The position numbers were made by a program, and so were the translations under genes. The notes under the pieces are model-generated. The model did not search any database. It saw only the letters and a program-made list of their open reading frames with translations, and was not told the DNA's origin. From NCBI RefSeq assembly GCF_031432315.1, contig NZ_JAVKGO010000004.1, forward strand, positions 62,001 through 126,000: a stretch of DNA of 64,000 nt. The letters are read 5' to 3'. Positions 45,285 through 54,448 of this stretch are shown in pieces. This stretch comes from Serpentinicella sp031432315 (GTDB lineage: Bacteria > Bacillota > Clostridia > Peptostreptococcales > Natronincolaceae). The first letter of the stretch is position 1, and each line of letters starts with the position of its first letter.

Positions 45285-45962
45285 CTAAACTTCTTTGACC
45301 CAGCCTTTTTTATACATCCATCGGGCAGCACCTATAGAAACAGCGCCACAAATCGGTATAAGTACCGCTGGCTGTACGGCTACAAACATGGATATTATAA
45401 CAGTTACGGATAGTGGCACAACGGCTAACTTCCATTGCTTTAATATCCAATAAGCACCTAACCCACCAAATAGGGCAGGCAAAATATTTTCAAAGGCTGG
45501 TGCAATAACAGGCGAACTTAATATTGGGGTTAAAGGTACAATTGCTATAACGCCAATTATGATAATTGTCCCTGTTACAAGGGTGGATACCGCAATTGAA
45601 ATGGTAGAAATAATGTCTCCTTCTTTACTAGATGGCTTAACTTCAGCAGATTCCATGCACATTGCGGCACAGGGAATTTTTAAGTTAGTTAAGTTTCCTG
45701 AAACAAAGGCTAAATAGGATCCACCACTACCTAGCATTGGGGTATAAGTTAAAACCTCTGCAATACATATTGGTATTTGTATCATGGATATTGTAAGCAT
45801 GCCAATCATTAAATTAGAGATAGGCGGGAAAATACTGTATCTAATACTGATTAAAGCCGGCACAACAAAAATAAGTATAAGTGCAATAATTCCAGTGGTA
45901 CGACCTATTTTGTGAATTTTATCTTCATATTGACTTCCTGCAATTTTGCTTTTAATTGCCAT
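45285..45962 (-). CDS. Polytopic membrane protein, probable transporter subunit
   Basis: This membrane protein of about 225 residues has about six helices and contains LGSGGSYLAFVSGNLTNLKI and a conserved Cys pair in PCAAMCMESAE. No soluble domain is present. It sits 14 bases after the DUF5058-like gene and 21 bases before the M20 peptidase gene. The ATG at 45962 (AAGGAGA nine bases upstream) is preferred to the GTG at 45971. I do not recognise the family with certainty; a two-subunit secondary transporter is inference from the paired membrane genes. Confidence 0.6.
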   Translation of the reverse strand: MAIKSKIAGSQYEDKIHKIGRTTGIIALILIFVVPALISIRYSIFPPISNLMIGMLTISMIQIPICIAEVLTYTPMLGSGGSYLAFVSGNLTNLKIPCAAMCMESAEVKPSSKEGDIISTISIAVSTLVTGTIIIIGVIAIVPLTPILSSPVIAPAFENILPALFGGLGAYWILKQWKLAVVPLSVTVIISMFVAVQPAVLIPICGAVSIGAARWMYKKGWVKEV

Positions 45963-45976
45963 GGTCTTCACTCTCC

Positions 45977-46690
45977 TTACATTATGTTAGTGTAGAAAAT
46001 AGATAATCCCATTGCGCCAATCATACTAATGGCTAATGCAAAATTATTTAACCACTTAATTTCATATTTTTTAATAAGATAAGTTAATCCAATCATTATA
46101 GCCCCACCTGTAATAGTTGTGGCTAATGGTACCCCTCCTTCTACAACTGGTTGTCCTATAAACACAGATAGCATCCCAAAGTAAAGGGCTGATATTAAGA
46201 TGGCTGTCCAGGCAGAATCTTTCTGTTTTAACGTCCCCATCTTGTTTTGGATTTTCTTTAAAAATAACACACAGATTAATAATCCCCAAATGATTCCTAC
46301 GGACATAACCCACATTGAATTAGCAAACACTTCTGCTGTATAACCTGCTCCTCCTAATCCGGATACCCCCATGCTTTGAGCCCCAATATTTGCTGACATT
46401 AATTCATAGGGCGCTGATCCAATTATTGATAATCGAATCCAAGGAAAAGGCACACCTAATACCGGTGCCATTGCAATAAGTGAAATTAATATAGGCAATG
46501 ATGGCACTACCGAAAACACGGCACTTGACTTTACCGTATCCCATAACACTTTTTTATCTATACCAATCCTTAATCCTTCTTTCCAGGCAGCTCTTAATAA
46601 AATGATGGCTTGTATAAAAACAAAAGCAACCACAACAGCCCCAATTTTAAAAATAAAAGAGCTATTAGCAATATTCAAATAACTTTCCAT
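45977..46690 (-). CDS. DUF5058-like membrane protein
   Basis: This 237-residue membrane protein has about six or seven helices and a Gly-rich SMGVSGLGGAGYTAEVF segment typical of the uncharacterised DUF5058 family. It is the first gene of a three-gene minus-strand operon that ends with an M20 peptidase. GGGAGGG is six bases before the ATG. With the next membrane protein it may form a transporter for the substrate or product of the peptidase. Confidence 0.6.
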   Translation of the reverse strand: MESYLNIANSSFIFKIGAVVVAFVFIQAIILLRAAWKEGLRIGIDKKVLWDTVKSSAVFSVVPSLPILISLIAMAPVLGVPFPWIRLSIIGSAPYELMSANIGAQSMGVSGLGGAGYTAEVFANSMWVMSVGIIWGLLICVLFLKKIQNKMGTLKQKDSAWTAILISALYFGMLSVFIGQPVVEGGVPLATTITGGAIMIGLTYLIKKYEIKWLNNFALAISMIGAMGLSIFYTNIM

Positions 46691-46887
46691 ATTAGTCCCT
46701 CCCTTTTTGTTAGTAAAAGTTTCTTTTAAATAATACTAATTATATTTAATCCCTTATTATCACTGAGGTCAATAGTTATTTATTATCTCTACTCACTTAG
46801 GTGGCCTTAATTCAAACGTTTAAATTAAAAAAACATCGGGTAGGGGATAAGTATGAAGACAAATAACTAAAAAATAAGGAGGTTTCT

Positions 46888-48249
46888 ATGTCAAGAACAT
46901 TAGAAAAGATTAGCCCAGGGGCCCTTAGAAATCTTACTAAAGATTTGTACGGCCTTATAAGAAAAAAACTTTATCTTAAAATATTAATGGCTTTATTTCT
47001 AGGTATCGGATTTGGTATAGTGTTTAGCCCTGAAATGGGTTTAGTTGAGGAGATAACTTCTACAACTTTAGGTAATTGGTTAGCAATCCCTGGACAAATA
47101 TTTTTAGGTCTTATACAAATGATCGTGGTTCCATTAGTTTTTGCCTCTATTATTACGGGACTTGCCTCTAGTGAAGATATGGAGCAATTACGAAAGTTAG
47201 GTTCTAGAATTGTCATCTATTTTATATTTACAACGGTTGTTGCAATTTCAATTGGTTTAATTGTAGCATTAGTTATTCAGCCCGGAAACTATATTGATAC
47301 AAACTCAGTGGATATGGCAGTGGCTGATAATCCTGTAATTGAAAACGGCGAAGATGTAGAAGCTTTAACTGCCGGTGATGTTCCGGCTATGCTGACCAAC
47401 CTACTTCCCCAAAATCCATTAGGATCTATGGTTGAGAAAGAAATGCTTGCAGTCGTACTATTTTCCATCATAATTGGTTTTGCTCTCGTTTCCATGGCAC
47501 CGGATAAATCCAAACCCCTTATCGAGATGCTTGAATCCATTCAGGAGGTTTGTATGACTGTTGTTCGTTGGGCCATGCTTTTAGCGCCTATCGCCGTCTT
47601 TGGACTAATTGCACAAATTACAATGAAGGTAGGTATTGAGGCCCTGTTAGGCATGGCGGTGTACGTAGGTACTGTGTTACTTGGCTTGATTTTATTAGTG
47701 ATTTTCTACTTGCTTCTCGTAACATTTTATATTAAAAAGTCCCCTCTATGGTTTCTAGGTAATGTACGAGATGCACAATTGCTTGCATTTTCAACTTCTA
47801 GTTCCGCGGCAGTTATGCCTTTATCTATTGAAACTGCAGAGGATAAATTGGGTGTAAAATCATCTATATCTCAGTTTATCATTCCCCTTGGGGCTACGAT
47901 TAATATGGATGGTACTGCCCTTTATCAAGGTGTTGCAACTGTATTTCTAGCACAGGTATTTGGCATAGAGTTAGCTATAAGTCAGCTATTACTTGTTATT
48001 GTTACCGCCGTTGGCGCATCAATTGGTTCTCCTTCTACCCCCGGTGTTGGTATCGTTATTTTATCTATGGTGCTGGACAGTGTGGGAATACCGGCTGGTG
48101 GGATTGCTCTAATAATTGGTGTTGACAGAATACTGGATATGAGCCGTACCTCTGCTAACGTTACTGGGGACCTAACTGCTGCAATGGTTATGAATAAACT
48201 GTTAAGTAAGGATAAAAATACGCAACCGCTTGAAAATGAAACAGTTTAG
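46888..48249 (+). CDS. Dicarboxylate/amino acid:cation symporter
   Basis: This 453-residue transporter of the DAACS/GltP family couples uptake of glutamate, aspartate or C4-dicarboxylates to Na+ or H+. The first re-entrant loop (AFSTSSSAAVMPLS), the NMDGTALYQG Na+-site motif and the second loop (ASIGSPSTPGVGI) are intact. A late Asp/Arg segment (GVDRILDMSRTSANVTGD) matches acidic-substrate carriers. AAGGAGG precedes the ATG. It is divergent from the M20 operon. Confidence 0.92.
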   Translation: MSRTLEKISPGALRNLTKDLYGLIRKKLYLKILMALFLGIGFGIVFSPEMGLVEEITSTTLGNWLAIPGQIFLGLIQMIVVPLVFASIITGLASSEDMEQLRKLGSRIVIYFIFTTVVAISIGLIVALVIQPGNYIDTNSVDMAVADNPVIENGEDVEALTAGDVPAMLTNLLPQNPLGSMVEKEMLAVVLFSIIIGFALVSMAPDKSKPLIEMLESIQEVCMTVVRWAMLLAPIAVFGLIAQITMKVGIEALLGMAVYVGTVLLGLILLVIFYLLLVTFYIKKSPLWFLGNVRDAQLLAFSTSSSAAVMPLSIETAEDKLGVKSSISQFIIPLGATINMDGTALYQGVATVFLAQVFGIELAISQLLLVIVTAVGASIGSPSTPGVGIVILSMVLDSVGIPAGGIALIIGVDRILDMSRTSANVTGDLTAAMVMNKLLSKDKNTQPLENETV

Positions 48250-48365
48250 ATAATTATCAGGAACATTAATATAGAACATAAGTTTTTACATTTTATAGAT
48301 TAAATCTTAGGTAAGACTAGAATCGAGTAAAAGCATCCTTTTGAATTTTATTTCAAAAGGATAAA

Positions 48366-48524
48366 GAAACTACACTGATTTCTGAAATTGGTCTAAATGT
48401 GATTGATCTATTTAGTTCCAAAACGCCATATTTAAAAGATGCGATTGAATAGGATCTAGATTCCATTGTCTTAACTAAAGGCTCTCATTTTATTCCCAGG
48501 ATATTGGATAGTTATCTTATTTAA
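48366..48524 (+). pseudogene. Possible decayed gene end
   Basis: One reading frame gives a protein-like stretch (LISEIGLNVIDLF, then LKDAIE), an internal TAG at 48450, and a continuation DLDSIVLTKGSHFIPRILD to a TAA at 48522. There is no start codon or ribosome site, and an in-frame TGA lies just upstream at 48342. It looks like the C-terminal remnant of a gene I cannot name. An ATCCTTTTGA inverted repeat (48334-48363) just before it may end the symporter transcript. The rest of the 48250-48631 gap holds only the terminator at 48525-48563. Confidence 0.3.
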
Positions 48525-48563
48525 AAAAGCACAGCGCCCCTTTAATTTGGGCGATGTGCTTTT
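48525..48563 (-). terminator. Terminator of the ftsEX-coiled-coil operon
   Basis: AAAAGCACAGCGCCC pairs with GGGCGATGTGCTTTT with one mismatch, around a 9-base loop, with A/T runs outside. It is 69 bases past the stop at 48632. Confidence 0.65.
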
Positions 48564-48631
48564 GTATTTTTTTGATCTTTCAATCTGTACTAGTGAATTT
48601 TACACTAACTTCAATAGCGCTTATTTAAAGA

Positions 48632-50053
48632 TTACTTTGGCCTTGCAATTTGTATCCACGTAGACCCATAAATCATTTCAATTTCTTGTCCGTCCTCATA
48701 ATAGAAACGGGTTGGAGAACTTGGCGTATCCTTCTTCCACGTTCCCGTAAACTGCTGGCCATTGGCATAGTAGTCAATGGTTCCTTGACCAACAACTGTA
48801 GGCGTTGTTCGTCCTCTTCTGTCTGTAGGATGATCCGTGTACTGTACGACAACATTTCTAGCTAATATTGGGGCACCAGTTGCATCCCGATGTGCATTTC
48901 CATTGATTAGCCTACGATACGCCCCTTCGCCTCTATCATATTGATAACTAACTTTATAATTACGACTATATTCGATGGCGAGTGAATTTCCTTGTTTTCC
49001 CTGTCTACTCACGTTACCTGGTCTAATCACTGAGCCTGGGGAATGGGTCCCTCTGTTTAGTGTTGATAGGTTTACATACAAATTATGAGGGGCACGACGG
49101 GAAGAATCTCTATAGAACCCTGAATGCGCCAATGCATTTGTGTAACTTACTCCCCAATCACTAATTCGTTGTAGATTATCTCTACTCCCACTTGCAGTAA
49201 TAAAGTTAACTTTATTTTCCCAGGCTAATATTGTATTGTGCTCCCTTGCACTACGAATTGGACCTACCTTATTAGGCAGATTTGAAAAAAGTGCTAAGTA
49301 TCGTGTTGCTCGACCTTCTACTTCATACTCGTATACAATACTTGCTTGTGATAGCCCGTGTTGTGGCCTGGCATTTGGATGATTATCAATAGCTATACCG
49401 TATACAGGGTTCTGATGCCTTTGTGGAATCTCATTTAATTTTTCTGCAAGGTTCTCTCTAGAAGTATCTAAAAGAGCGTTAAGAGTTTTTCGCTGGTCTT
49501 CAAGATTTTGTCGCTCCGTCTCCATTTGAAAAAGTCTATCTTGTATGTTGTCTCGCTGCTCTTGGATAGCAAGTTGATGCTGTTGTGCGTTTTTTTGTTC
49601 TTCTCTCACAGAACTAATGAGTTCTGCATCTCGGTCTGCAATTCTTCTCATATAATTTAGTCGAACGATCAGATCACCAAAGTTCTCAGATTCCAGAAGA
49701 ATCTGTAAATAAGATGCGCCACCTTTCATATAGGCACTTCTTACTCTACCTGAAAATTTTTCTGTTGTATCATCAAGTCTTGCTTGTGCTTCTGCTAATA
49801 ATTTTTCTGCTTGTTTTTGTTTTCTTTCAATTGTAACTAGTTCTTTTTCCAACTCTGTAATTCTATTTAATCGATTATCGATATCTTCATTTAAAAGCTT
49901 TATTGTTTCTTCATATTCAGCAATTTCTTCCCTAATCTGATCCGCATCTTGGTCAGGGTAATCCGGGTTGGCATAAACAAGACTGTTCATTCCACCCACA
50001 ACGGATACCAAGAATAAGGTCCCTAGTACTAGCCCCGTTATTAATCGACGCAT
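48632..50053 (-). CDS. PcsB/CwlO-like coiled coil fused to DUF3048
   Basis: This 473-residue protein has a signal peptide (1-28), a long coiled coil (about 33-208) of the PcsB/CwlO N-terminal type (SGRVRSAYMKGGASYLQILL is the hinge motif), and a DUF3048/YerB-like C-terminal domain (about 213-470; AIDNHPNARPQHGLSQASIV, GPIRSAREH). Coiled coils of this type are docked by FtsEX, and the usual C-terminus is a peptidoglycan hydrolase (CHAP, NlpC/P60 or LytM). Here that domain is replaced by DUF3048, of unknown activity. The gene follows ftsX by 27 bases. GGGAGGG precedes the ATG. I infer that it is the FtsEX output protein. Confidence 0.85.
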   Translation of the reverse strand: MRRLITGLVLGTLFLVSVVGGMNSLVYANPDYPDQDADQIREEIAEYEETIKLLNEDIDNRLNRITELEKELVTIERKQKQAEKLLAEAQARLDDTTEKFSGRVRSAYMKGGASYLQILLESENFGDLIVRLNYMRRIADRDAELISSVREEQKNAQQHQLAIQEQRDNIQDRLFQMETERQNLEDQRKTLNALLDTSRENLAEKLNEIPQRHQNPVYGIAIDNHPNARPQHGLSQASIVYEYEVEGRATRYLALFSNLPNKVGPIRSAREHNTILAWENKVNFITASGSRDNLQRISDWGVSYTNALAHSGFYRDSSRRAPHNLYVNLSTLNRGTHSPGSVIRPGNVSRQGKQGNSLAIEYSRNYKVSYQYDRGEGAYRRLINGNAHRDATGAPILARNVVVQYTDHPTDRRGRTTPTVVGQGTIDYYANGQQFTGTWKKDTPSSPTRFYYEDGQEIEMIYGSTWIQIARPK

Positions 50054-50080
50054 TGTGTGCCCTCCCTTTCAAATAGGTTT

Positions 50081-50965
50081 TTATACCTTTAGATATTTAC
50101 GAATTGATACAAAACTTCCAAAAGCGCTCATCAGTGTTCCTCCAAGCATCAACCCAATAAAAATTGGTAGTAGTCTCCCTATGTCCGTAACTGGTTGGAA
50201 TAATAGAATCAACGAGTCCTGACTAAAGGAGGATGTCAATCTAAAGTAAATAAAACCAAGGGTAAGAATTGCAACAACGGTTCCGATCCAACCCATTACC
50301 ATTCCTTCCATCAGAAATGGAAATCGAATATATCCATCACTTGCACCCATATATTTCATTACAACCACTTCCTCTTGTCTTGCGACTGCAGAAAGTCGAA
50401 TAATGTTAACGATTAAAAATATCGCTCCCAGGGCAATAGCAACTCCAAGAACTAAAAACAGAAAATTTAAACGACCGGTTATCTGCATTAAGCGAGCAAC
50501 TAGTTCTTCTCCGTAGTCAACTAATTCAACTTCTGGGTATGTATTAATTGTTTCTGCTACTGCTACAACTTTCTCAGGGTCCTCCACTCGAACACGAATC
50601 AAATCCGGCAAGGGATTGTTTTCCCCTTCTAAATCCCTTAATAGGGCTGGGTCGCCCATATTTCTACCAAAATCATATAAACCTTCTTCCTTTGGAACAA
50701 AGCTCTGACTAACTACACCTTCAAGCTGTTCAATTCTTTGTTGTATTTCCGTTTCATTTACGCCTTCATTTAGAAAAACACTTACTTCTATATTAGACTC
50801 CACATTGCGGATAAATTGATTCACATTTGTTGTAACAAGGAAAAATCCGCCTAAAATAATTAATGATATTGCAATTAATCCAGATGTAATTACTGCAAGC
50901 CACGCATTTCTGGAGAGAGATTGCATACTCTGACGCATACAATATCGAAAAGCATGTCTATTCAT
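50081..50965 (-). CDS. ftsX: Cell division protein FtsX
   Basis: This membrane subunit of about 294 residues has a cytoplasmic N-terminus, a first helix (about 22-45), an extracellular domain (about 48-155) that in other species binds the coiled coil of the hydrolase partner, and three further helices. The RLSAVARQEEVVVMKYMGAS segment is typical. The start is ATG 50965 (eight bases after AAGGGGG), which overlaps the end of ftsE by 8 bases; the frame runs on to 51004 without a site. Confidence 0.93.
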   Translation of the reverse strand: MNRHAFRYCMRQSMQSLSRNAWLAVITSGLIAISLIILGGFFLVTTNVNQFIRNVESNIEVSVFLNEGVNETEIQQRIEQLEGVVSQSFVPKEEGLYDFGRNMGDPALLRDLEGENNPLPDLIRVRVEDPEKVVAVAETINTYPEVELVDYGEELVARLMQITGRLNFLFLVLGVAIALGAIFLIVNIIRLSAVARQEEVVVMKYMGASDGYIRFPFLMEGMVMGWIGTVVAILTLGFIYFRLTSSFSQDSLILLFQPVTDIGRLLPIFIGLMLGGTLMSAFGSFVSIRKYLKV

Positions 50966-51641
50966 CACTGTAACCCCCTTTTTCATCCCTTTTAAGCTTA
51001 CCACCGGCTAGAGAAATAACTCTCTTTTGCATACGATCAACTAAATCCCATGCATGGGTTGCTATAATCATTGTGGTTCCTTCATCGTTTATTTTTTCAA
51101 GTAACTGCATTAACTGTAATGCATTATCACGGTCAAGGTTTCCTGTAGGTTCATCGGCCAAAATCAAGACAGGGTCCTTCACTATGGCTCTGGCCACGCC
51201 TACCCTTTGCTGCTCTCCACCGGAAAGTTCCCTTGGGAAAGAAGTGGCTTTATGTGATAGGCCCACCTTATCTAAAGCCTCCGTAACTTTTTTCTGGATC
51301 GACATAGGAGAATGACCCAGCACTTCAAGGGCAAAGGCCACATTTTCAAACACAGTCTTTTGTTTAATGAGTTTATAGTCCTGAAAAATCATACCTATAC
51401 GTCTTCGATACTCTAATATATCTCGCTTTCTATACTTTGTAATATCCTTATTTTCAAAGTTAATGACACCTTCTGTCGGTAACTGCTCTCGGAAAAGAAG
51501 TTTTATTAATGTACTCTTTCCGGCACCACTTGGCCCCACTAAAAATAAGAATTCTCCTTGACCCACTTCTAGGGACATCTTCTCAAGTGCTACTTCATTG
51601 CTTCCATCATAAAGTTTGCTAACATTTTTAAGTTCAATCAC
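50958..51641 (-). CDS. ftsE: Cell division ATP-binding protein FtsE
   Basis: This ATPase of about 227 residues has a Walker A (GPSGAGKST), signature (LSGGEQQRVGVARA) and Walker B (LILADEPTGNLD). It energises FtsX to switch on a cell-wall enzyme outside. The GTG at 51641 (start MIELKNVSKLY, AAAGGGG eight bases upstream) fits the family N-terminus better than the ATG at 51668, which overlaps a GGAGG. Confidence 0.95.
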   Translation of the reverse strand: MIELKNVSKLYDGSNEVALEKMSLEVGQGEFLFLVGPSGAGKSTLIKLLFREQLPTEGVINFENKDITKYRKRDILEYRRRIGMIFQDYKLIKQKTVFENVAFALEVLGHSPMSIQKKVTEALDKVGLSHKATSFPRELSGGEQQRVGVARAIVKDPVLILADEPTGNLDRDNALQLMQLLEKINDEGTTMIIATHAWDLVDRMQKRVISLAGGKLKRDEKGGYSDE

Positions 51642-51739
51642 ACCAGGTTCCCCTTTCACATCCTCCATATTTCTTTATAGACAAAAACTTTAATATTTTT
51701 ACATAATTTTACCTTTTACATCATTATATTAACACAAAA

Positions 51740-51772
51740 AATTCCTTCAAGCTATCCTTAAAGGAATTTTCA
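51740..51772 (-). terminator. Terminator of sigI-rsgI
   Basis: AAAATTCCTT and its perfect inverse enclose 13 bases, with a T-rich tail on the minus strand. It lies between rsgI and ftsE. Confidence 0.65.
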
Positions 51773-51822
51773 TAGGTGTAAGTCACACGCAGGGACATTT
51801 TTTTTGAAATGATTCTAATAAG

Positions 51823-52812
51823 TTACCTATCTCTTCTCATAGAATTGTTGTCATTGATAGTAGAAGAAGGTAATCCTTGGTTCATCTCCTTAACTAAGCC
51901 GGGCTTTTTTTCTTTCGCTCGATCAGGTACTGATTTTTCTACATTAGTAACCTCGTCCTCTAATGAAGGAGGCGTTATTGTATTTTGTTTTCCTTCTTCT
52001 GAAACTATAGGCGGTGTCCTGTCACTTTGTTGTTTATTCTCTTTTTCATTGGGTTTTTGAGAGGTGCCTTGTTGGGACCTAGATTCATTATTAGATGCTC
52101 TTTCTAATTCAAAAATATTTTTTCCTATTATTTCATCTAAATCTTGAACTATTCCCTGACGTTTAAGATTTGCATATACCCTATAGTGATTTATTGATAA
52201 ATTTGCATCTTTAGCGGCTTCGTAAACATTGTTGCTTGCTGTAGCCGTTACAACCTTAGCTTTTAACGCCTTATTCTCGAAAGATCTATTAATTAACTCT
52301 TCAATTTCCTTAAGCGTTAATTCGTCACTTTCTATTTCTGGAGCAACTGTTGTTATAACTGCCTGGTTATATTCATGAAGAAAACCTTTTTCAACGGATT
52401 GATTAATAATCTCTTCTATAAAAGATAATAAATTATCCTGATAAGCCAAATCTATAATTTCTTTTCCCTCATCGTTTAGCCCTTTGGCCTTTATAACTTG
52501 AAGATTATCATCAACAAAAATTTCTATACTTGGGTTAATATCAATTGCAACTATATAGACCGGATCCTCATGTTTAAAAGGCATCATTGTAGCCGAAAAA
52601 ATGAGTAGTAGAAAAACAGCTGCGACTGTAACATATTTTTGCCACTTCAATTTATTTTGACGTCTTTCTGTATAGTAAAATTGTTGGCCTAATATGGGCA
52701 CTGGATCAGATGAAGACCTTTGAATATTTTTAAACATTCCGTCATCAGTCATCAGTACAACATATTCTTTTGTAACTTTTATAACTGTACCATTTATAAT
52801 ATTATTTTTCAT
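51823..52812 (-). CDS. rsgI: Anti-sigma-I factor RsgI
   Basis: This protein of about 329 residues starts with the RsgI anti-sigma domain (about 1-50; GTVIKVTKEYVVLMTDDG), has one membrane helix (about 54-72), an extracellular RsgI-type domain (about 80-215; IVAIDINPSIEIFVDDN) and a disordered Pro/Glu/Lys-rich tail. It holds SigI inactive until an outside signal. No carbohydrate-binding module is attached, unlike the cellulolytic clostridial RsgIs. The second ATG (52812) fits the AGAGG spacing. It lies 16 bases after sigI. Confidence 0.9.
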   Translation of the reverse strand: MKNNIINGTVIKVTKEYVVLMTDDGMFKNIQRSSSDPVPILGQQFYYTERRQNKLKWQKYVTVAAVFLLLIFSATMMPFKHEDPVYIVAIDINPSIEIFVDDNLQVIKAKGLNDEGKEIIDLAYQDNLLSFIEEIINQSVEKGFLHEYNQAVITTVAPEIESDELTLKEIEELINRSFENKALKAKVVTATASNNVYEAAKDANLSINHYRVYANLKRQGIVQDLDEIIGKNIFELERASNNESRSQQGTSQKPNEKENKQQSDRTPPIVSEEGKQNTITPPSLEDEVTNVEKSVPDRAKEKKPGLVKEMNQGLPSSTINDNNSMRRDR

Positions 52813-52828
52813 AGACATTTCCTCTTTT

Positions 52829-53539
52829 CTATGAATCTTTAATGTATTGAGAAAGATGAATCCATTTGGGATTTAATTTTACTATAATTAATGTAATCAA
52901 GTATTTTCTGTGACGCTCAATTGTCTTAATACGATACCCTGTTTTCTTTGCAAAAGATTTTAAAGGTAAGCGTTTTTTTGTTAAAAGTGTTTCTATAAAT
53001 TCCTGGCTTTCTATAAATCTATTAGCCATTAAAAATAACGTTTTTCTTGTATCTTTATGCTTGGGCGAATAGTACTCAAGTTCTTCAAATGAAATGCCAA
53101 ACAAATTTAGATTACGGTCTAATTCTAAAATTTCTTCTACCAAATCCTGTGTTTCTTGTGTTTGATGAAAAGACTCAAAGGAGTTCTTAACTTCCATTTG
53201 ATTATTAGTAATATCGTTTTTTTCTGTACTATAATTCATCGAAATGTGTTGTCTTGGTTTTTCCCGTCTATAATAGTCGATCAAATCTCTTTTAATTAGG
53301 AGATAGGCATAATTGAGGAAGGATCTGCCCCCTTGGTCATCGTAACTGTCAATGGCTCGGTTGAATGCAATAAGGCCAATACTGGCTTCTTCATCACTCC
53401 AAGTAATATACCTTTTACTTAGATGTCCAACAGTGTTAATGATATATGGCTTGTAGTAAGAAATAATATTTTCACGGGCTATTTCACTTCCATTTTTCGC
53501 TTGTATAATGAATTGTTGAAAGATAGATTTATCAGCCAT
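52829..53539 (-). CDS. sigI: RNA polymerase sigma factor SigI
   Basis: This 236-residue alternative sigma factor of the sigma-70 family has a region 2 (ASIGLIAFNRAIDSYDDQGG and FLNYAYLLIKRDLIDYYRRE) and a SigI-type C-terminal region (LPLKSFAKKTGYRIKTIERH). In Bacillus it answers heat and envelope stress; in Clostridia it answers polysaccharide sensing. It is followed by rsgI. I could not find a clear SigI autoregulatory promoter upstream. Confidence 0.93.
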   Translation of the reverse strand: MADKSIFQQFIIQAKNGSEIARENIISYYKPYIINTVGHLSKRYITWSDEEASIGLIAFNRAIDSYDDQGGRSFLNYAYLLIKRDLIDYYRREKPRQHISMNYSTEKNDITNNQMEVKNSFESFHQTQETQDLVEEILELDRNLNLFGISFEELEYYSPKHKDTRKTLFLMANRFIESQEFIETLLTKKRLPLKSFAKKTGYRIKTIERHRKYLITLIIVKLNPKWIHLSQYIKDS

Positions 53540-53589
53540 TTATAATAACTCCTACTGTGACGTTTTTGTTGACCCTCTAGTATTTATAT

Positions 53590-53636
53590 TAAATGCCATA
53601 AGCACTAGAATTTAATCATTTAGCTTATGGCATTTA
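53590..53636 (-). terminator. Long-stem hairpin between the DUF5667 gene and sigI
   Basis: TAAATGCCATAAGC and its perfect inverse (14-base stem) enclose 19 bases. It would end the lipoprotein/DUF5667 transcript before sigI; the T tail is moderate. Confidence 0.55.
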
Positions 53637-53741
53637 GTCTACTACAATTTTAAAATGGTTTCTACTATTTGTCTTAATTTTTAGTACTTCAGCCTATCTC
53701 CAATTTTTGTATTTAATTGTCCAAAATTCATTAGATATAAT

Positions 53742-54413
53742 TTATCTTTCTTCTCTTTCCTTAGCTCTCCCTCTGCCTTGATTAGCTCTTTCTTCAGCTT
53801 GTTCTCTCGCTTCAACCGCTCTTTCTTCAGCTTGTTCTCTCGCTTGAGTGTTTCTTTCTTCAGCTTGTTCTCTGGCTTCATTTGCTCTTTCTTCAGCCTG
53901 TTCTCTTGCCTGACTAGCTTTTTCTAAAGCTTCCGCTAAGCGTTCACTTACTTGGTTTTGATTTTCTATAGCTTTTGAAATACCTTCTTTAGCTTCCTCG
54001 GGGATATCTTCTCTTTCTAAAAGAGTGGAAAGGTTTTCGCTGCGTTTTAAAGAATTTTGTGCGACTAAAGACTCTACATTAGTTATGTCATTCCCAAGCC
54101 CTCTTCCTAACTCAAGATTTTTATTGATTTCCTCTATGTGTTCATTATAATCTTCTATCAATCTCTCAGCAGCTTCCTGATCCTCTTCCTTTAGTACTTC
54201 TTCCATTTCCTCCAGACGCCTATCAGCGTATTCATCTTGTAAAAGAGCCTTCTCTTCATATGCCTCTGTCAGCTCATATTCATTATTTTCAATCAATCGG
54301 ATCGTTTCGTATAACTCTGACTCTGGGGTTAGAACTTCTTGTTGTTCATCAGCATACACTGTTCCACTTATCAATAAAACCCCTACCATACTAGTAACAA
54401 TTAGCTTTTTCAT
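53742..54413 (-). CDS. Secreted coiled-coil protein with DUF5667-like domain
   Basis: This protein of about 223 residues has a signal peptide (about 1-21) and a Glu/Leu-rich helical region resembling DUF5667 (about 25-140). The C-terminus is made of 11-residue repeats (AREQAEERANE type), mirrored by a 33-base DNA repeat. The ATG at 54413 is eight bases after AAAGGA. It follows the lipoprotein gene closely (35 bases), so both should be under the cyclic-di-GMP riboswitch at 54998-55075. No enzymatic motif is present; a surface filament or spacer is a guess. Confidence 0.65.
   Translation of the reverse strand: MKKLIVTSMVGVLLISGTVYADEQQEVLTPESELYETIRLIENNEYELTEAYEEKALLQDEYADRRLEEMEEVLKEEDQEAAERLIEDYNEHIEEINKNLELGRGLGNDITNVESLVAQNSLKRSENLSTLLEREDIPEEAKEGISKAIENQNQVSERLAEALEKASQAREQAEERANEAREQAEERNTQAREQAEERAVEAREQAEERANQGRGRAKEREER
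53776..53930 (-). repeat. 33-base minisatellite inside the DUF5667 gene
   Basis: About four to five copies of a 33-base unit containing CTTTCTTCAGCTTGTTCTCT encode the 11-residue repeats. Copies differ mainly in the third quarter. Confidence 0.6.
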
Positions 54414-54448
54414 ATAAACCATCCTTTCTATTTTTCTTATAATATTAA

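Noticed and set aside
53681..53881. A 66-codon Lys-rich frame on the minus strand
   Set aside because: It reads the 33-base minisatellite of the DUF5667 gene in another frame.
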